From contig NZ_JRHN01000031.1 of assembly GCF_001299635.1 (NCBI RefSeq), forward strand, positions 310,001-374,000: a stretch of 64,000 bases of DNA, in the 5' to 3' direction. Below, one piece after another: positions 23,306 to 34,345 of this stretch. This stretch comes from Clostridioides difficile (GTDB lineage Bacteria; Bacillota; Clostridia; Peptostreptococcales; Peptostreptococcaceae). The translations under genes and the position numbers were made by a program. Position 1 is the first letter of the stretch. Every line of letters begins with the position of its first letter. The notes beneath the pieces are model-generated. The model searched no databases, was not told the DNA's origin, and saw only the letters and a program-made list of their open reading frames with translations.

Positions 23306-25804
23306 TTATCTAGTTTTATTTTCTTTATAGAATAACAATATTACGAATGCAAGTAAATTTATACAGAATACTGTTATATACATCTGTTTAAACCCTGAGT
23401 TTAGAGTAGATTGAAGTGTATTCTCTATTTTTGTTCTATTGTTTTCTATAGAATTTATATAATCTAATTTTGATTTATCAAAAGCCTTTGGTATTTCAGT
23501 TTTTACTTCTTGTGTCTTTGCTAAAACTGATTGAAGTGATTTTTTTTGTTGCTCCATAGTGCCAAGGCCTTTTTCCATGTCTTTCTTTTTATTTATAGAA
23601 TCATTTAGCTTACTTTGAAGTTCCTTTTTTTGACTTTCCATTGTTTTGAGTTTTTTATTCAATTGTTTCTTTTGAGTTTTACTTTTCTGTAGCTTTGTGT
23701 TTAATTCAGCTCTTGCTTTTTTTAATTGTTGTATTTGAGCATTTAAACTTTCCTTTTTTTCGTTTAAATCTGGTTTATTTTCACCCGAATTATTATTTTT
23801 ATTTTCTGTAGAATTATTTTTATTGTTGTCAGGATTAGAATTACTAGTATTATTTTGTTCTTGGTCATTTGAGTTATTTTCGTTATTAGTAGGAGTATTT
23901 TCTTGTGGTATAGTAGGTATTTTATTGTAAGCAATTGTCAATTCATTTATGGCTTTATCTTGCTTTACAAGACCTTGTTCCATACCTTTAATACCTTTAT
24001 TAACACCATCAATGCCTTTTTTTATACCATCTATTCCTTGATTAATGCCAGCCCTAGCTTTTATCATATTGTCAATACCTGTTTGAATTCCTTTAATACC
24101 ACTATTTAGTTTATTTTCGCCTTCTTCGATACCATTTATTCCACTTTGTGTTCCATCTATTCCTTTTTGTACATTTGTCTGGATTTTATTAATTACAGAT
24201 GGAACTTTTTCATCAAACATGGTTGTTGATATTTCCTTTGTGATATTGGTAATGTTGGTTGTATCTGCTGACTGAACCTTATCCAACAAGTATTTTGGTA
24301 GTTTACCACCTGTCATATCCATGTTGATATTTGATGTATCATCCATATTTGGTATAGAAACATTTTTTAAATTCTTTGCCATTTCAGGGTCTGACTTTAA
24401 ATCATCTATCATATTTTCAAGTTCTTCAAGTTGAACTATTTTAGGTGTTGATGGTTTTCCAACTAAGTCCATAATATTATCTTGTACAGATAACCCTGCA
24501 TGTGCTATAAAGCCAATCATTATAGCTGGAGAAATTGAAGTTCCAATTGAGCGTATCAGAGACAATGTAGCAAGTGCTGAATTAGATTCTTCTAATCTTG
24601 TATTTGATAACATCATATAGTTTAGAGGAGTTCCCATAGTAAATCCCATACCTAAGCCCATAAACATTAGACTTATACATACACTAAATACTGTGTTTGT
24701 TTTTAGTGCAATTAATACCAGATAAAGAGACCCTATCATGGATACAGAAAAACCTAATAATAGTATTTTCTTTGCACCAAACTTATCAATAAGTCTACCG
24801 CTTAAAGGAGCAGCAACACCTGCAAATAATCCTAATATAGCAACAAAATATCCACCAGAACCAGCATTTATTTTTAATGCATTTTCAGCATATTGTGGAA
24901 CAAATACCATACCCATCATTCCAATACCAACAATTAAAGATAAAATAAGAACTATCAGTATTCTTGGATTTAAAAAATATTCAAAATTTAAAATAGGGTC
25001 TTTAGCCTTATTTTCAATAAATATAAAAATAGGTATAAGTATAATAAATGCCAATAAGTAAGGATAAACTGATATATCTTGCATAGAATTTGTAAAGTTA
25101 AAAAAGTCTATATTCATAAGACCATACAATAATGATACAATTATACATATCAACATTAATGTACCAAGTTTATCTATTTTTTCTGTAGATGTAGACTTAT
25201 TATTTTTAATACACAAAATTCCACCAATAAGTATGATTAAGCAAATCGGAAGATTTACAAAAAATAGCCATTTCCAATTTTGAGTTCCAAATATACTTAG
25301 AATTGTGCTACCAATACTTGAACCTAAAATATTGGCAATACCATACGTTGCTCCAACTAAACCTAAAGCCATACCTCTTTTATTCTCTGGGAAGGTAGTT
25401 CCAAACTCTGCTGTAGCAATAGGCATAATTCCGCCACCACCAATTGCCTGAATAACACGACCAATTAGTAAAATATTGAAATTGGAAAATAGTGATGATA
25501 ATCCACATATTAATGAACCACTACCAAATAGAAATATGCTAACTAAATACACATATTTTCTTCCTATTTTATCTGCTAATTTTCCAGAAATAGGGATTAC
25601 AGATGCATATGTTAATGTATATATGGTAATCATCCAAATTCCTGTCTTTTCATTTACTCCAAGACTATTTTGTATAATTGTTCTTGCTGGTGATACTATT
25701 CCTGTATCAATAGCTCCCATAAATATACCTAAGAGATAAAGTATAAGTACTAAAAATATTTTTGGATTACTATCCTTGTTCTGAATACTAGTATTAGAAT
25801 TCAA
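23306..25804 (-). CDS. DHA2-type MFS exporter with a large extracytoplasmic coiled-coil insertion
   Basis: About 832 residues from TTG 25804 (eight bases after AAGGTGG); a GTG at 25816 is the upstream alternative. The first ~435 residues are a 14-TM EmrB/QacA-type transporter: TM1 with GAIDTGIV, then the GKLADKIGRKYVY loop motif, then GRVIQAIGGGGIMPIA. Between the last two membrane segments lies a ~370-residue insertion: helical runs with the repeated pattern G-I-(D/N/K)-G-(I/V), an Asn/Ser/Gln-rich linker, and a Lys/Gln/Glu-rich coiled coil. A final TM (VFCINLLAFVILLFYKENKT) follows. The tetR gene lies just upstream. Substrate unknown. Confidence 0.85.
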   Translation of the reverse strand: MNSNTSIQNKDSNPKIFLVLILYLLGIFMGAIDTGIVSPARTIIQNSLGVNEKTGIWMITIYTLTYASVIPISGKLADKIGRKYVYLVSIFLFGSGSLICGLSSLFSNFNILLIGRVIQAIGGGGIMPIATAEFGTTFPENKRGMALGLVGATYGIANILGSSIGSTILSIFGTQNWKWLFFVNLPICLIILIGGILCIKNNKSTSTEKIDKLGTLMLICIIVSLLYGLMNIDFFNFTNSMQDISVYPYLLAFIILIPIFIFIENKAKDPILNFEYFLNPRILIVLILSLIVGIGMMGMVFVPQYAENALKINAGSGGYFVAILGLFAGVAAPLSGRLIDKFGAKKILLLGFSVSMIGSLYLVLIALKTNTVFSVCISLMFMGLGMGFTMGTPLNYMMLSNTRLEESNSALATLSLIRSIGTSISPAIMIGFIAHAGLSVQDNIMDLVGKPSTPKIVQLEELENMIDDLKSDPEMAKNLKNVSIPNMDDTSNINMDMTGGKLPKYLLDKVQSADTTNITNITKEISTTMFDEKVPSVINKIQTNVQKGIDGTQSGINGIEEGENKLNSGIKGIQTGIDNMIKARAGINQGIDGIKKGIDGVNKGIKGMEQGLVKQDKAINELTIAYNKIPTIPQENTPTNNENNSNDQEQNNTSNSNPDNNKNNSTENKNNNSGENKPDLNEKKESLNAQIQQLKKARAELNTKLQKSKTQKKQLNKKLKTMESQKKELQSKLNDSINKKKDMEKGLGTMEQQKKSLQSVLAKTQEVKTEIPKAFDKSKLDYINSIENNRTKIENTLQSTLNSGFKQMYITVFCINLLAFVILLFYKENKTR

Positions 25805-25817
25805 GGCAAACACCACC

Positions 25818-26360
25818 TTAATGTATTAATTTTTCAATATAGGGTTTTAAATCTTTAAATTCTATATGAGTATATGTTGAGTATGAAAAAAACATTTTAA
25901 TAATTATATTGCATACTAATGTGTCATTATTAAAAAACTTTTCTTTTTCTAAAGCCTCATATATTTTATTTGAAAGCTGCTCATGAAAATCATCTTTATG
26001 TTTTTTCATTTCAAAAAATCTTTTAGTCTCAAAAGTGTTTAAAAAATCATTGTATTGAATATTATGAACCTTGTTTATAAAATTTCTTATTTCTGTAAAA
26101 ATAATATCTAATTTTTTAATATAATCTTCAGTATTTTTGTTGGAGTATTCAATTCGCCTTATCAATAAATCCCATTCCGATTTTGTTATGTATTCTATTA
26201 TTTCTTGTTTTGAATCAAAATAATTATATACTGTGCCTGCACTTATACCACATCTTTGAGCTATTTTCCTTATACTAATATTGGAGTAGTCTTCTTCTAG
26301 AATCATGTCTCGAGCCACTTTTAGTATATCTTCTTTTACATTTTCTAAAATCTTTGGCAT
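25818..26360 (-). CDS. TetR-family regulator of the adjacent exporter
   Basis: A 180-residue protein with the N-terminal TetR HTH (NISIRKIAQRCGISAGTVYN, then YFDSKQEIIEYI, about residues 22-60) and a helical ligand domain. Its stop lies 13 bp from the exporter start, so the two form an operon and the usual inference is ligand-relieved repression of export. GAGGTGG precedes the ATG. A TGAACA-C-TGTTTA near-palindrome upstream is a candidate operator. Confidence 0.9.
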   Translation of the reverse strand: MPKILENVKEDILKVARDMILEEDYSNISIRKIAQRCGISAGTVYNYFDSKQEIIEYITKSEWDLLIRRIEYSNKNTEDYIKKLDIIFTEIRNFINKVHNIQYNDFLNTFETKRFFEMKKHKDDFHEQLSNKIYEALEKEKFFNNDTLVCNIIIKMFFSYSTYTHIEFKDLKPYIEKLIH

Positions 26361-26388
26361 ATTACCACCTCTTTTATCAAAATTATTA

Positions 26389-26401
26389 TGAACACTGTTT
26401 A
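26389..26401. promoter_or_regulatory. Candidate TetR operator
   Basis: TGAACA-C-TGTTTA is an inverted repeat with one mismatch, placed about 30 bp upstream of the tetR start and next to a TATAAT-like sequence on the minus strand. It is the only short palindrome noticed in that promoter region; support is positional. Confidence 0.35.
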
Positions 26402-26575
26402 TTATAAACCTTTAAAATTTATTAATCAATATGTAAGCTATAATGTATAATATTATTATATAGATATGATATAAAATAAGTGTCTTATTAGAAGTATCTA
26501 ATTTATTAAATTTATACTTAAGTATGATTATTTACTTAAATATGTAATATTAGATTTTTCTTTTTAATAAATTAA

Positions 26576-28120
<1,545 letters not shown>

Positions 28121-28152
28121 AAAGTAGTCAAAAACAAAATTTATTTGAACTT

Positions 28153-28190
28153 AAAAAGAGCTTTATGTAAAATATGAAGCTCTTTTTTTA
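28153..28190 (+). terminator. Terminator of glpK
   Basis: AAAAAGAGCTT (28153-28163) pairs with AAGCTCTTTTT (28177-28187), followed by more T residues. It is symmetric enough to work for the convergent gene as well. Confidence 0.85.
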
Positions 28191-28234
28191 TTGTTTACTT
28201 ACACTTTTTATACAATCATACTAAGTTGTATGAT

Positions 28235-28864
28235 TTATTTTTCACTTTCATATAAGAACATTGGTATAGAGTTGTAAATATGTTTGTCTCCAACAACTAA
28301 GAGAATATCTCCATCTAAAAACTCGATATACGGGCCAGGAGATATTATAAGTTCCTCACCTCTTTTAATTGCAACTATTGTAGCACCTGTGTTTTGCCAA
28401 AATTTAGTTTGAGCGGCTGTTTGTCCAACATACTTACATTTAGAATTTATTGTGAACTGAACGGGCACTAAAGGATTTATTATTTCAAGTCTGTTAGAAT
28501 AATCTAAAATTTTATTTATAGTATCCAATATTTCATTCTCTAAATTAGATTTAGTATCTATTAAATTATAAAGAGTTGATTTATATGATGATATATTTGT
28601 AATATCCCTGTATTTTTTTATAAAAGAAGAAGCTTTGTCTGGAGATAATACAATAACACCTTTACCCTTTATGCTTTTAACAACACCAATATCTTCTAAA
28701 ATTTTAACAGCTCTTCTTATAGTTTCTGGAGATACATTGTATTTACCAGCCAAAACAGAACGTCCAAATAATACTGAATCCTCTTGTATTTCACCTGTAT
28801 ATATTTTATTTGCAATATCCAAAGCTATTTTTTGGTATATTGGCATCGTATAATTTTTATCCAT
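28235..28864 (-). CDS. GntR-family regulator with RCK_C/TrkA-C domain (BusR-like)
   Basis: A 209-residue protein. Residues 1-75 form a GntR winged helix (MPIYQKIALDIANKIYTGEI; LAGKYNVSPETIRRAVKILE), followed by a helical linker and, from about residue 125, an RCK_C (TrkA-C) ligand domain ending LDGDILLVVGDKHIYNSI. This architecture is that of BusR, a cyclic-di-AMP-responsive repressor of osmolyte or potassium uptake genes in lactic acid bacteria and relatives. No transporter target lies beside it. The ligand and regulon are inferred from architecture. Confidence 0.8.
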   Translation of the reverse strand: MDKNYTMPIYQKIALDIANKIYTGEIQEDSVLFGRSVLAGKYNVSPETIRRAVKILEDIGVVKSIKGKGVIVLSPDKASSFIKKYRDITNISSYKSTLYNLIDTKSNLENEILDTINKILDYSNRLEIINPLVPVQFTINSKCKYVGQTAAQTKFWQNTGATIVAIKRGEELIISPGPYIEFLDGDILLVVGDKHIYNSIPMFLYESEK

Positions 28865-28947
28865 TGTTTTTCCCCCAATACAAAATTTATGTTAAAAAAT
28901 ATATAATCTTAATAATACTATTGTATAATTTATAGGTTTGTATGTCT

Positions 28948-28967
28948 ACAATATGTACAAATATTGT
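28948..28967. promoter_or_regulatory. Palindrome upstream of the BusR-like gene
   Basis: ACAATAT-N6-ATATTGT is a perfect 7-bp inverted repeat about 85 bp upstream of the regulator start. It is a candidate autoregulatory operator, supported only by symmetry and position. Confidence 0.35.
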
Positions 28968-29448
28968 CTTTGTTTTAAAATAATATTTTAACATGTATTT
29001 AGTATACATGATTTTATTACACGTAAAACTCTATAAAGATTTACTTAAGAGAATATAAAGATATTTTATTTACAAAAAACGATAATTATATGGATGAAAT
29101 AAACAAATGAATGAAGAAAAATACTTCTGTCTTGCATACAAAGTGATTAAAATTGAAAAATACTTTAAAAATGAAAGTCAAATGCCTTTTTTTAGGTAGA
29201 AATGATTAATTATTAACTAAAAAATGGCAAAAACATTTTTTGAAAAAGAAATACAAATGAATGCGAAATTAAAATAATTGCAAAAATATCCCTCAAATGG
29301 TAAAATTATATTATAAAATGCAACGAAATAGTTGCAAAACTAAAATTGAATAAAAGTAATAAAATATTTCATGCAATATATAAAATAAACAAAATTTAAA
29401 AATTAAAACTACTTATTCTATCAAAATGCTAGTGAGGGGGGTCATAAA
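28968..29448. promoter_or_regulatory. Long AT-rich leader of the pxp operon, with a TGCAAC palindrome
   Basis: This region upstream of pxpA has no reading frame of note. It contains TGCAAC-N6-GTTGCA at 29319-29336, with further TGCAA/TTGCA half-sites nearby (about 29277 and 29373), a plausible operator for the oxoproline operon. No riboswitch fold was recognised; the rest is featureless AT-rich sequence. Confidence 0.4.
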
Positions 29449-30240
29449 TTGTATAAAGTAGATTTAAATAGTGATTTAGGTGAAAGTTTTGGAGCATATA
29501 AGGTTGGTTTAGATGAAGAAGTTTTAAAATATATTTCATCAGCTAATATAGCTTGTGGGTTTCATGCAGGTGACCCTAATCATATGGACAAAACAGTAAA
29601 GTTAGCTAAAGAAAATGGCGTGAAAATAGGGGCGCACCCAGGTTTTCTAGATTTAATGGGATTTGGAAGACGTGAGATGAAAATAACTAGGCAAGAAGCT
29701 AAAGATTATACAAAATACCAATTAGGAGCTTTAATGGCATTTGCAAGCTCAAATGGATGTAACATACAACATGTAAAACCACATGGAGCCTTATACAATA
29801 TGGCAGCTAAAGATAAAGATTTAGCTATGGGTATTTGTGAGGCTATATATGAAGTAAACAAAGATATCATACTTTTAGGATTATACAATAGTGAAATGAT
29901 AAATTCTGCTAAAGAGATTGGGCTTAGGTATGCAAATGAAGTATTTGCAGATAGAGCTTATGATAATAATGGATTTTTAGTTCCAAGAAGTGCAGAGGGT
30001 GCAGTTATACATGATACAAAATGTGCAATAGATAGAGTTGTTAAGATGGTAAAAGAAGGAACTGTAGAAACTTTAACAGGTGAAGTTATACATATCAAAG
30101 CCGACTCTATATGTGTTCATGGGGATAATCCAAAGGCAATAGAGTTTGTTAAAGAGATAAGAAAACGCTTTGAATTAGAAAATATAGAAGTTTGTCCATT
30201 AGAAGATATGGAAGCTTGTTCATCAGAGAACATGGTTTAA
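29449..30240 (+). CDS. pxpA: 5-oxoprolinase subunit A (LamB/YcsF family)
   Basis: A 263-residue protein starting at TTG after GAGGGGGG. The family signature [17 protein letters not shown] opens the protein, and [19 protein letters not shown] and [14 protein letters not shown] follow in order. PxpA acts with PxpB and PxpC in ATP-dependent ring opening of 5-oxoproline (pyroglutamate) to glutamate. The other two subunits are encoded downstream with a transporter gene between, as in the ycsF-ycsG-kipI-kipA region of Bacillus. Confidence 0.93.
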   Translation: MYKVDLNSDLGESFGAYKVGLDEEVLKYISSANIACGFHAGDPNHMDKTVKLAKENGVKIGAHPGFLDLMGFGRREMKITRQEAKDYTKYQLGALMAFASSNGCNIQHVKPHGALYNMAAKDKDLAMGICEAIYEVNKDIILLGLYNSEMINSAKEIGLRYANEVFADRAYDNNGFLVPRSAEGAVIHDTKCAIDRVVKMVKEGTVETLTGEVIHIKADSICVHGDNPKAIEFVKEIRKRFELENIEVCPLEDMEACSSENMV

Positions 30241-30268
30241 GACTGATAATATGAGGGGGAGATAAAAT

Positions 30269-31489
30269 ATGAGTACAAAAAATATTACTGATAAAACGAA
30301 AAATAAAAAAGATGTTGGGGCACTTATAGGAGCTGCTTTTATAATGGCAACATCAGCAATTGGACCTGGTTTTTTAACTCAGACAGCACAATTTACTCAA
30401 GATTTTGGGCCGAGTTTTTCGTTTGTAATCTTAATTACAACAATTCTTTTTATAGGAGCTCAAGTAAATGTATGGAGAGTAATTGGTGTATCAGGTCTTA
30501 GAGGTCAAGATATAGCAAATAAAATAGTGCCTGGATTAGGTTATCTAGTTGCTTTTTTAGTAGCGCTTGGAGGATTAGCTTTTAACATAGGAAATGTTGG
30601 TGGAGCTGCACTTGGTATGAATGTAATGTTTAATATGAATATGACACTTGGAACTATATTAAGTGGATTGATAGCAATATTTGTATTTATGTCAAAAAAT
30701 TCAAATTCTCTAGTAGATAAGATAACTAAGTTTTTAGCATTAGGTATGATAATTATAGTTGGATATGTAGCAATATCTAATCATCCTCCTGTTGGAGAGG
30801 CAGTTTTTAAAATGGTAAAACCAGAGAATCCAAAAGGGCTTATATTCCCAATAATAACTCTACTTGGAGGAAGTGTTGGAGGTTATATAACTTTTGCTGG
30901 AGGACATAGACTGATAGATGGTGGAATAACAGGAGAAGAAAATATAAAAGAAATAACTAAATCTTCTCTTTTAGGAATATTAGTTGCAACAATGATGAGG
31001 GTTCTTCTATTTTTAGCAATATTAGCAGTAGTTTCAAAAGGTCTTCAACTTGACCCAGAAAATCCAGCTGCTTCAGCTTTTAAATTTAGTGCAGGAGCAA
31101 TAGGATACAAATTCTTTGGGCTTGTATTATGGTCTGCTGCAATTACATCAGTTATAGGAGCTGCTTATACATCAGTCTCTTTCTTAAAAACATTAAACCC
31201 TTTTATAGATAAGAATGAAAAGTATTTCATAATAGGATTTATAGCAATATCAACACTTATAATGGCATTTATAGGAAAGCCAGCAACTTTATTAATTTTA
31301 GCAGGTTCTTTAAACGGATTAATACTTCCAATCACATTAGGAATAATGCTTATAGCATCTAAAAGAAAAGATATTGTTGGAGATTACAAACATCCTACAT
31401 GGCTTTTAATATTTGGAGTAATAGTAGTATTAATATCTGCCTATACAGGAATAACTTCTCTTAGTAGTCTAGGTACTTTATTTGCTTAA
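30269..31489 (+). CDS. NRAMP-family permease, YcsG-like, of the 5-oxoproline operon
   Basis: A 406-residue membrane protein with about eleven membrane segments. The first unwound helix region reads SAIGPGFLTQTAQFT instead of the metal-binding D-P-G-N of true NRAMP metal transporters, so manganese or iron transport is doubtful. YcsG relatives are consistently encoded between pxpA and pxpBC, which makes oxoproline or a related small acid the more likely cargo. GAGGGGGAG precedes the ATG. Family assignment is firm; substrate is inference. Confidence 0.8.
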   Translation: MSTKNITDKTKNKKDVGALIGAAFIMATSAIGPGFLTQTAQFTQDFGPSFSFVILITTILFIGAQVNVWRVIGVSGLRGQDIANKIVPGLGYLVAFLVALGGLAFNIGNVGGAALGMNVMFNMNMTLGTILSGLIAIFVFMSKNSNSLVDKITKFLALGMIIIVGYVAISNHPPVGEAVFKMVKPENPKGLIFPIITLLGGSVGGYITFAGGHRLIDGGITGEENIKEITKSSLLGILVATMMRVLLFLAILAVVSKGLQLDPENPAASAFKFSAGAIGYKFFGLVLWSAAITSVIGAAYTSVSFLKTLNPFIDKNEKYFIIGFIAISTLIMAFIGKPATLLILAGSLNGLILPITLGIMLIASKRKDIVGDYKHPTWLLIFGVIVVLISAYTGITSLSSLGTLFA

Positions 31490-31508
31490 TTTAGAAGAGG
31501 TGACATTT

Positions 31509-32204
31509 ATGAAAACTAGATACTTGCTATCAGGAGATAAAGCAGTAGTTGCTGAGTTTGGAAATGAGATATCAGAAGATATAAATAAAAAAGTAATTTC
31601 ATTTATGAGGGCAATAGAGATATCAAATCTTAAAGGGATTGTCACAGAAATGGTGCCAACATATAGGTCACTTATGATAAGTTATAATCCTCTAAAAATA
31701 GATTTTGATAGTTTAATTGAGCGTTTAAAAAAAATAGAAAATAATTTAGAAAGTATAGAATTACCAAAACCTAAAATACATGAGATTCCAGTATGTTATG
31801 ATAAGGTTTTTGGTATAGATATTGAAAATGTTGCAAGTCATAATAATCTTACTGTGGATGATGTTATAAAAATACACACAAGTAGAGATTACTTGATATA
31901 TATGTTGGGATTTACTCCTGGTTTTCCGTATCTAGGAGGTATGGATGAAAGAATAGCTACACCTAGACTAGAGGTGCCAAGAACTAAAATTTATGGTGGA
32001 AGTGTTGGTATAGCAGGTTCTCAGACAGGTGTATATCCTATCGATAGTCCTGGAGGATGGCAAATAATTGGTAGGACACCTTTAAAATTATATGATGAAA
32101 ATAGAGAAGAACAAATTTTACTTAGAGCTGGAGATTTTATAAAATTTGTTCCAATAACATTAGATGAATTTATAGAAATTGAAAAAAATAATTTGAGTAT
32201 TTAA
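31509..32204 (+). CDS. pxpB: 5-oxoprolinase subunit B (KipI/DUF1 family)
   Basis: A 231-residue protein starting at ATG 31509, six bases after AGAAGAGGTGA; an in-frame TTG at 31482 overlaps the transporter gene and is less likely. The family core YMLGFTPGFPYLGGMDERIA, then PRLEVPRTKIYGGSVGIAGS, then GVYPIDSPGGWQIIGRTPLK is intact. In Bacillus the homologue KipI also inhibits sporulation kinase KinA, but with pxpA and pxpC present the enzymatic role is the safer call. Confidence 0.92.
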   Translation: MKTRYLLSGDKAVVAEFGNEISEDINKKVISFMRAIEISNLKGIVTEMVPTYRSLMISYNPLKIDFDSLIERLKKIENNLESIELPKPKIHEIPVCYDKVFGIDIENVASHNNLTVDDVIKIHTSRDYLIYMLGFTPGFPYLGGMDERIATPRLEVPRTKIYGGSVGIAGSQTGVYPIDSPGGWQIIGRTPLKLYDENREEQILLRAGDFIKFVPITLDEFIEIEKNNLSI

Positions 32205-32233
32205 ATATCGTTATAGTACAGGGAGTGGTATAT

Positions 32234-33220
32234 ATGGGATTCAAAGTTGAATTAGGAGGTTTCCAAACATTAATACAAGACAGAGGTAGAGTTGGATATG
32301 GACAATATGGTGTATCTGGTTGTGGGGCAATGGATGAGTATGCACATAGAGTGGGAAATATATTAGTTGGAAATTCTGAAGATGAAGCTTCTTTAGAAGT
32401 TTTAATGTTGGGCCCTACAATTACATTTGATGAATATACACAAATAGCAGTAACTGGGGGAGATTTAGGAGCTAGAATAAATGGAAAAGAAATTCAAAAC
32501 TGGAGGTCATATCAAATAAACCCTGGCGATGTATTATCATTTAGAGGTGTAAAATCAGGAGCTAGAGCATATGTATCAATAGCTGGTGGAATAGATGTCC
32601 CACTTGCAATGGGTAGTAAATCGACTTATACAAGAGCTAAGATTGGTGGTTTTGAAGGTAGGGCACTTAAAAAAGGTGATTATATAAATACTTTCATTCA
32701 GGAAAAAGATTTTACAATAAATAAAAAATTAAATTCAAAATATATTCCAAACTATAGTTCAGAAATAGTCTTAAGAATTGTAAAAGGACCTCAATTTGAT
32801 GCTTTTTCTAAAGATGAAGTAGAAAAGTTTTTATCAAATGAATACAAAGTTACAAATGAAATAGATAGAATGGGTTGTAGACTGGATGGAGAGAGTATAA
32901 AACACCTTAATGGAGCAGATATTATATCTGATGGTATTTCTTATGGAGCCATACAAGTACCAGGACATGGAAAACCTATTATAATGCTATCTGATAGACA
33001 GACTAGTGGTGGATATACTAAAATAGGAAATGTAATAAGTGTAGATTTGTATAAGTTGGCACAAGCAAAGCCAAATGATGTAGTAAAATTTGAATTTGTA
33101 GATATATATGAAGCACATAGATTGCTGAGGGAACAAGAAGAAAAGATTCAAGATATTTACAAGAGTATGAAAAATATAAGAGTTGTCAAAGCAAAAGTGT
33201 TAAATGATATAGCAGTTTAA
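32234..33220 (+). CDS. pxpC: 5-oxoprolinase subunit C (KipA/DUF2 family)
   Basis: A 328-residue protein starting at ATG 32234 with AGGGAG eight bases upstream. Family motifs include GFQTLIQDRGRVGYGQYGVS near residue 8, GAMDEYAHRVGNILVGN, and the C-terminal ISYGAIQVPGHGKPIIMLSD followed by RQTSGGYTKIG. It forms the PxpBC partner complex that couples ATP use to 5-oxoproline hydrolysis. It is the last gene of the four-gene operon; a stem-loop follows. Confidence 0.92.
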   Translation: MGFKVELGGFQTLIQDRGRVGYGQYGVSGCGAMDEYAHRVGNILVGNSEDEASLEVLMLGPTITFDEYTQIAVTGGDLGARINGKEIQNWRSYQINPGDVLSFRGVKSGARAYVSIAGGIDVPLAMGSKSTYTRAKIGGFEGRALKKGDYINTFIQEKDFTINKKLNSKYIPNYSSEIVLRIVKGPQFDAFSKDEVEKFLSNEYKVTNEIDRMGCRLDGESIKHLNGADIISDGISYGAIQVPGHGKPIIMLSDRQTSGGYTKIGNVISVDLYKLAQAKPNDVVKFEFVDIYEAHRLLREQEEKIQDIYKSMKNIRVVKAKVLNDIAV

Positions 33221-33269
33221 TTTAACCTTAATAAACATAACTCTTATTATAAATTAAAATGTAATTTAC

Positions 33270-33330
33270 AAATAGCTATTTACTATTTACCATAATTAAG
33301 ATGGTTTAGTTAGTCAAATAGCTATTTTTT
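33270..33330 (+). terminator. Terminator of the pxp operon
   Basis: AAATAGCTA (33270-33278) pairs with TAGCTATTT (33319-33327), with an inner ACCAT/ATGGT stem and a run of T at the end. Confidence 0.65.
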
Positions 33331-33442
33331 GGTTTAAATAAATATTATAGATTTAAATAAATACTTCAATTTGAAAGTAAAAGTAGTATTTAAATGTTTT
33401 TATTTTGTAGCATATATAAAAAGTATGTATTTTATATAGTGT

Positions 33443-34009
33443 TTATTTAGATTTTATTGGCCAAATTGGAGGAGAAATAACACCATATCCACGAGCTATT
33501 GTATCTTTACTAGGATTGATGATTTTATGAGGTATGTTGGCTTTTATAAATGTTGAATCTCCTGTATTCAATCTTATTATTTTTTCCCCCATACAAATAT
33601 CAACCATACCACTTGTTACTACCATGATTTCTTCTGATGCGTGATATATACAATCTTTAGCATCTTCACTTTCTGGTTTAAGTTCAAATTCTACAAGTAA
33701 ACTTGAAGGAGTAAATTCAGATGTTGGCATTGGAGATACTATCTCATAAAACATTTCACTTCTTGGAAATTTCATCATAACTCTATCTTCTTTTCTAATG
33801 ACTAAATCATCAGTATTATTATCATCCATAAACATATATAAAGGAGTATCTAAAACTTCAGCAATTTTTCTCAATGAAGACAATGATGGTTCAATAGCAT
33901 CTCTTTCTATCTGAGAGATATAACTTATAGATAAATCTGTCAATTTGGAAACATCACTTAATGTTTTTTTCTTGCTTTTTCTTATATTTCTCATCTTTTC
34001 ACCTAACAT
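33443..34009 (-). CDS. XRE-cupin transcriptional regulator
   Basis: A 188-residue protein from the ATG at 34009, which follows GGAGG; an upstream in-frame start exists but lies before the ribosome binding site. Residues about 2-60 are an HTH (SDVSKLTDLSISYISQIERD) and residues about 105-180 a cupin (ASEEIMVVTSGMVDICMGEK; LNTGDSTFIKANIPHKIINP). PuuR/SutR-type regulators of this build control amino-acid, polyamine or sulfur catabolism and sense small ligands in the cupin. It stands between the pxp operon and the divergent epimerase operon and probably controls one or both. Confidence 0.88.
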   Translation of the reverse strand: MLGEKMRNIRKSKKKTLSDVSKLTDLSISYISQIERDAIEPSLSSLRKIAEVLDTPLYMFMDDNNTDDLVIRKEDRVMMKFPRSEMFYEIVSPMPTSEFTPSSLLVEFELKPESEDAKDCIYHASEEIMVVTSGMVDICMGEKIIRLNTGDSTFIKANIPHKIINPSKDTIARGYGVISPPIWPIKSK

Positions 34010-34263
34010 AAGAACCTCCAATTAATAAAATTAATATAAATATTCGATAAAAACAAAGTAATTATAGCATAACATAGAATTAGTGGCAATAAGAATAAAT
34101 AGAATATTTTGATAATTAGAATTCAATTAAATGTAAATAAAAATTTATAAAAATCAATTATTGTTGAATTAATATAATAAAAAAGAATTTAGCATAGAAA
34201 TATTAATTAAAAGAAGATTATTGAAGAATATTTTAGAAAATAGTAAATTTTCAGTAAATTATC

Positions 34264-34333
34264 TTGACATATGTATTGAAGTAATAATATAATTTGAAGT
34301 ATAAAATTTAAAAAATTAAATTATAACTTCAAA
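34264..34333 (+). promoter_or_regulatory. Sigma-A-type promoter with overlapping repeats, epimerase operon
   Basis: TTGACA (34264-34269), an 18-base spacer and TATAAT (34288-34293) make a strong promoter 53 bp before the gene. The repeat TTGAAGTA occurs at 34276-34283 and 34294-34301, exactly 18 bp apart, and the inverse ACTTCAAA lies at 34326-34333. The repeats overlap the spacer and -10 element, as expected for a repressor site, possibly for the XRE-cupin protein. Confidence 0.65.
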
Positions 34334-34345
34334 AAGGAGGGTAAT

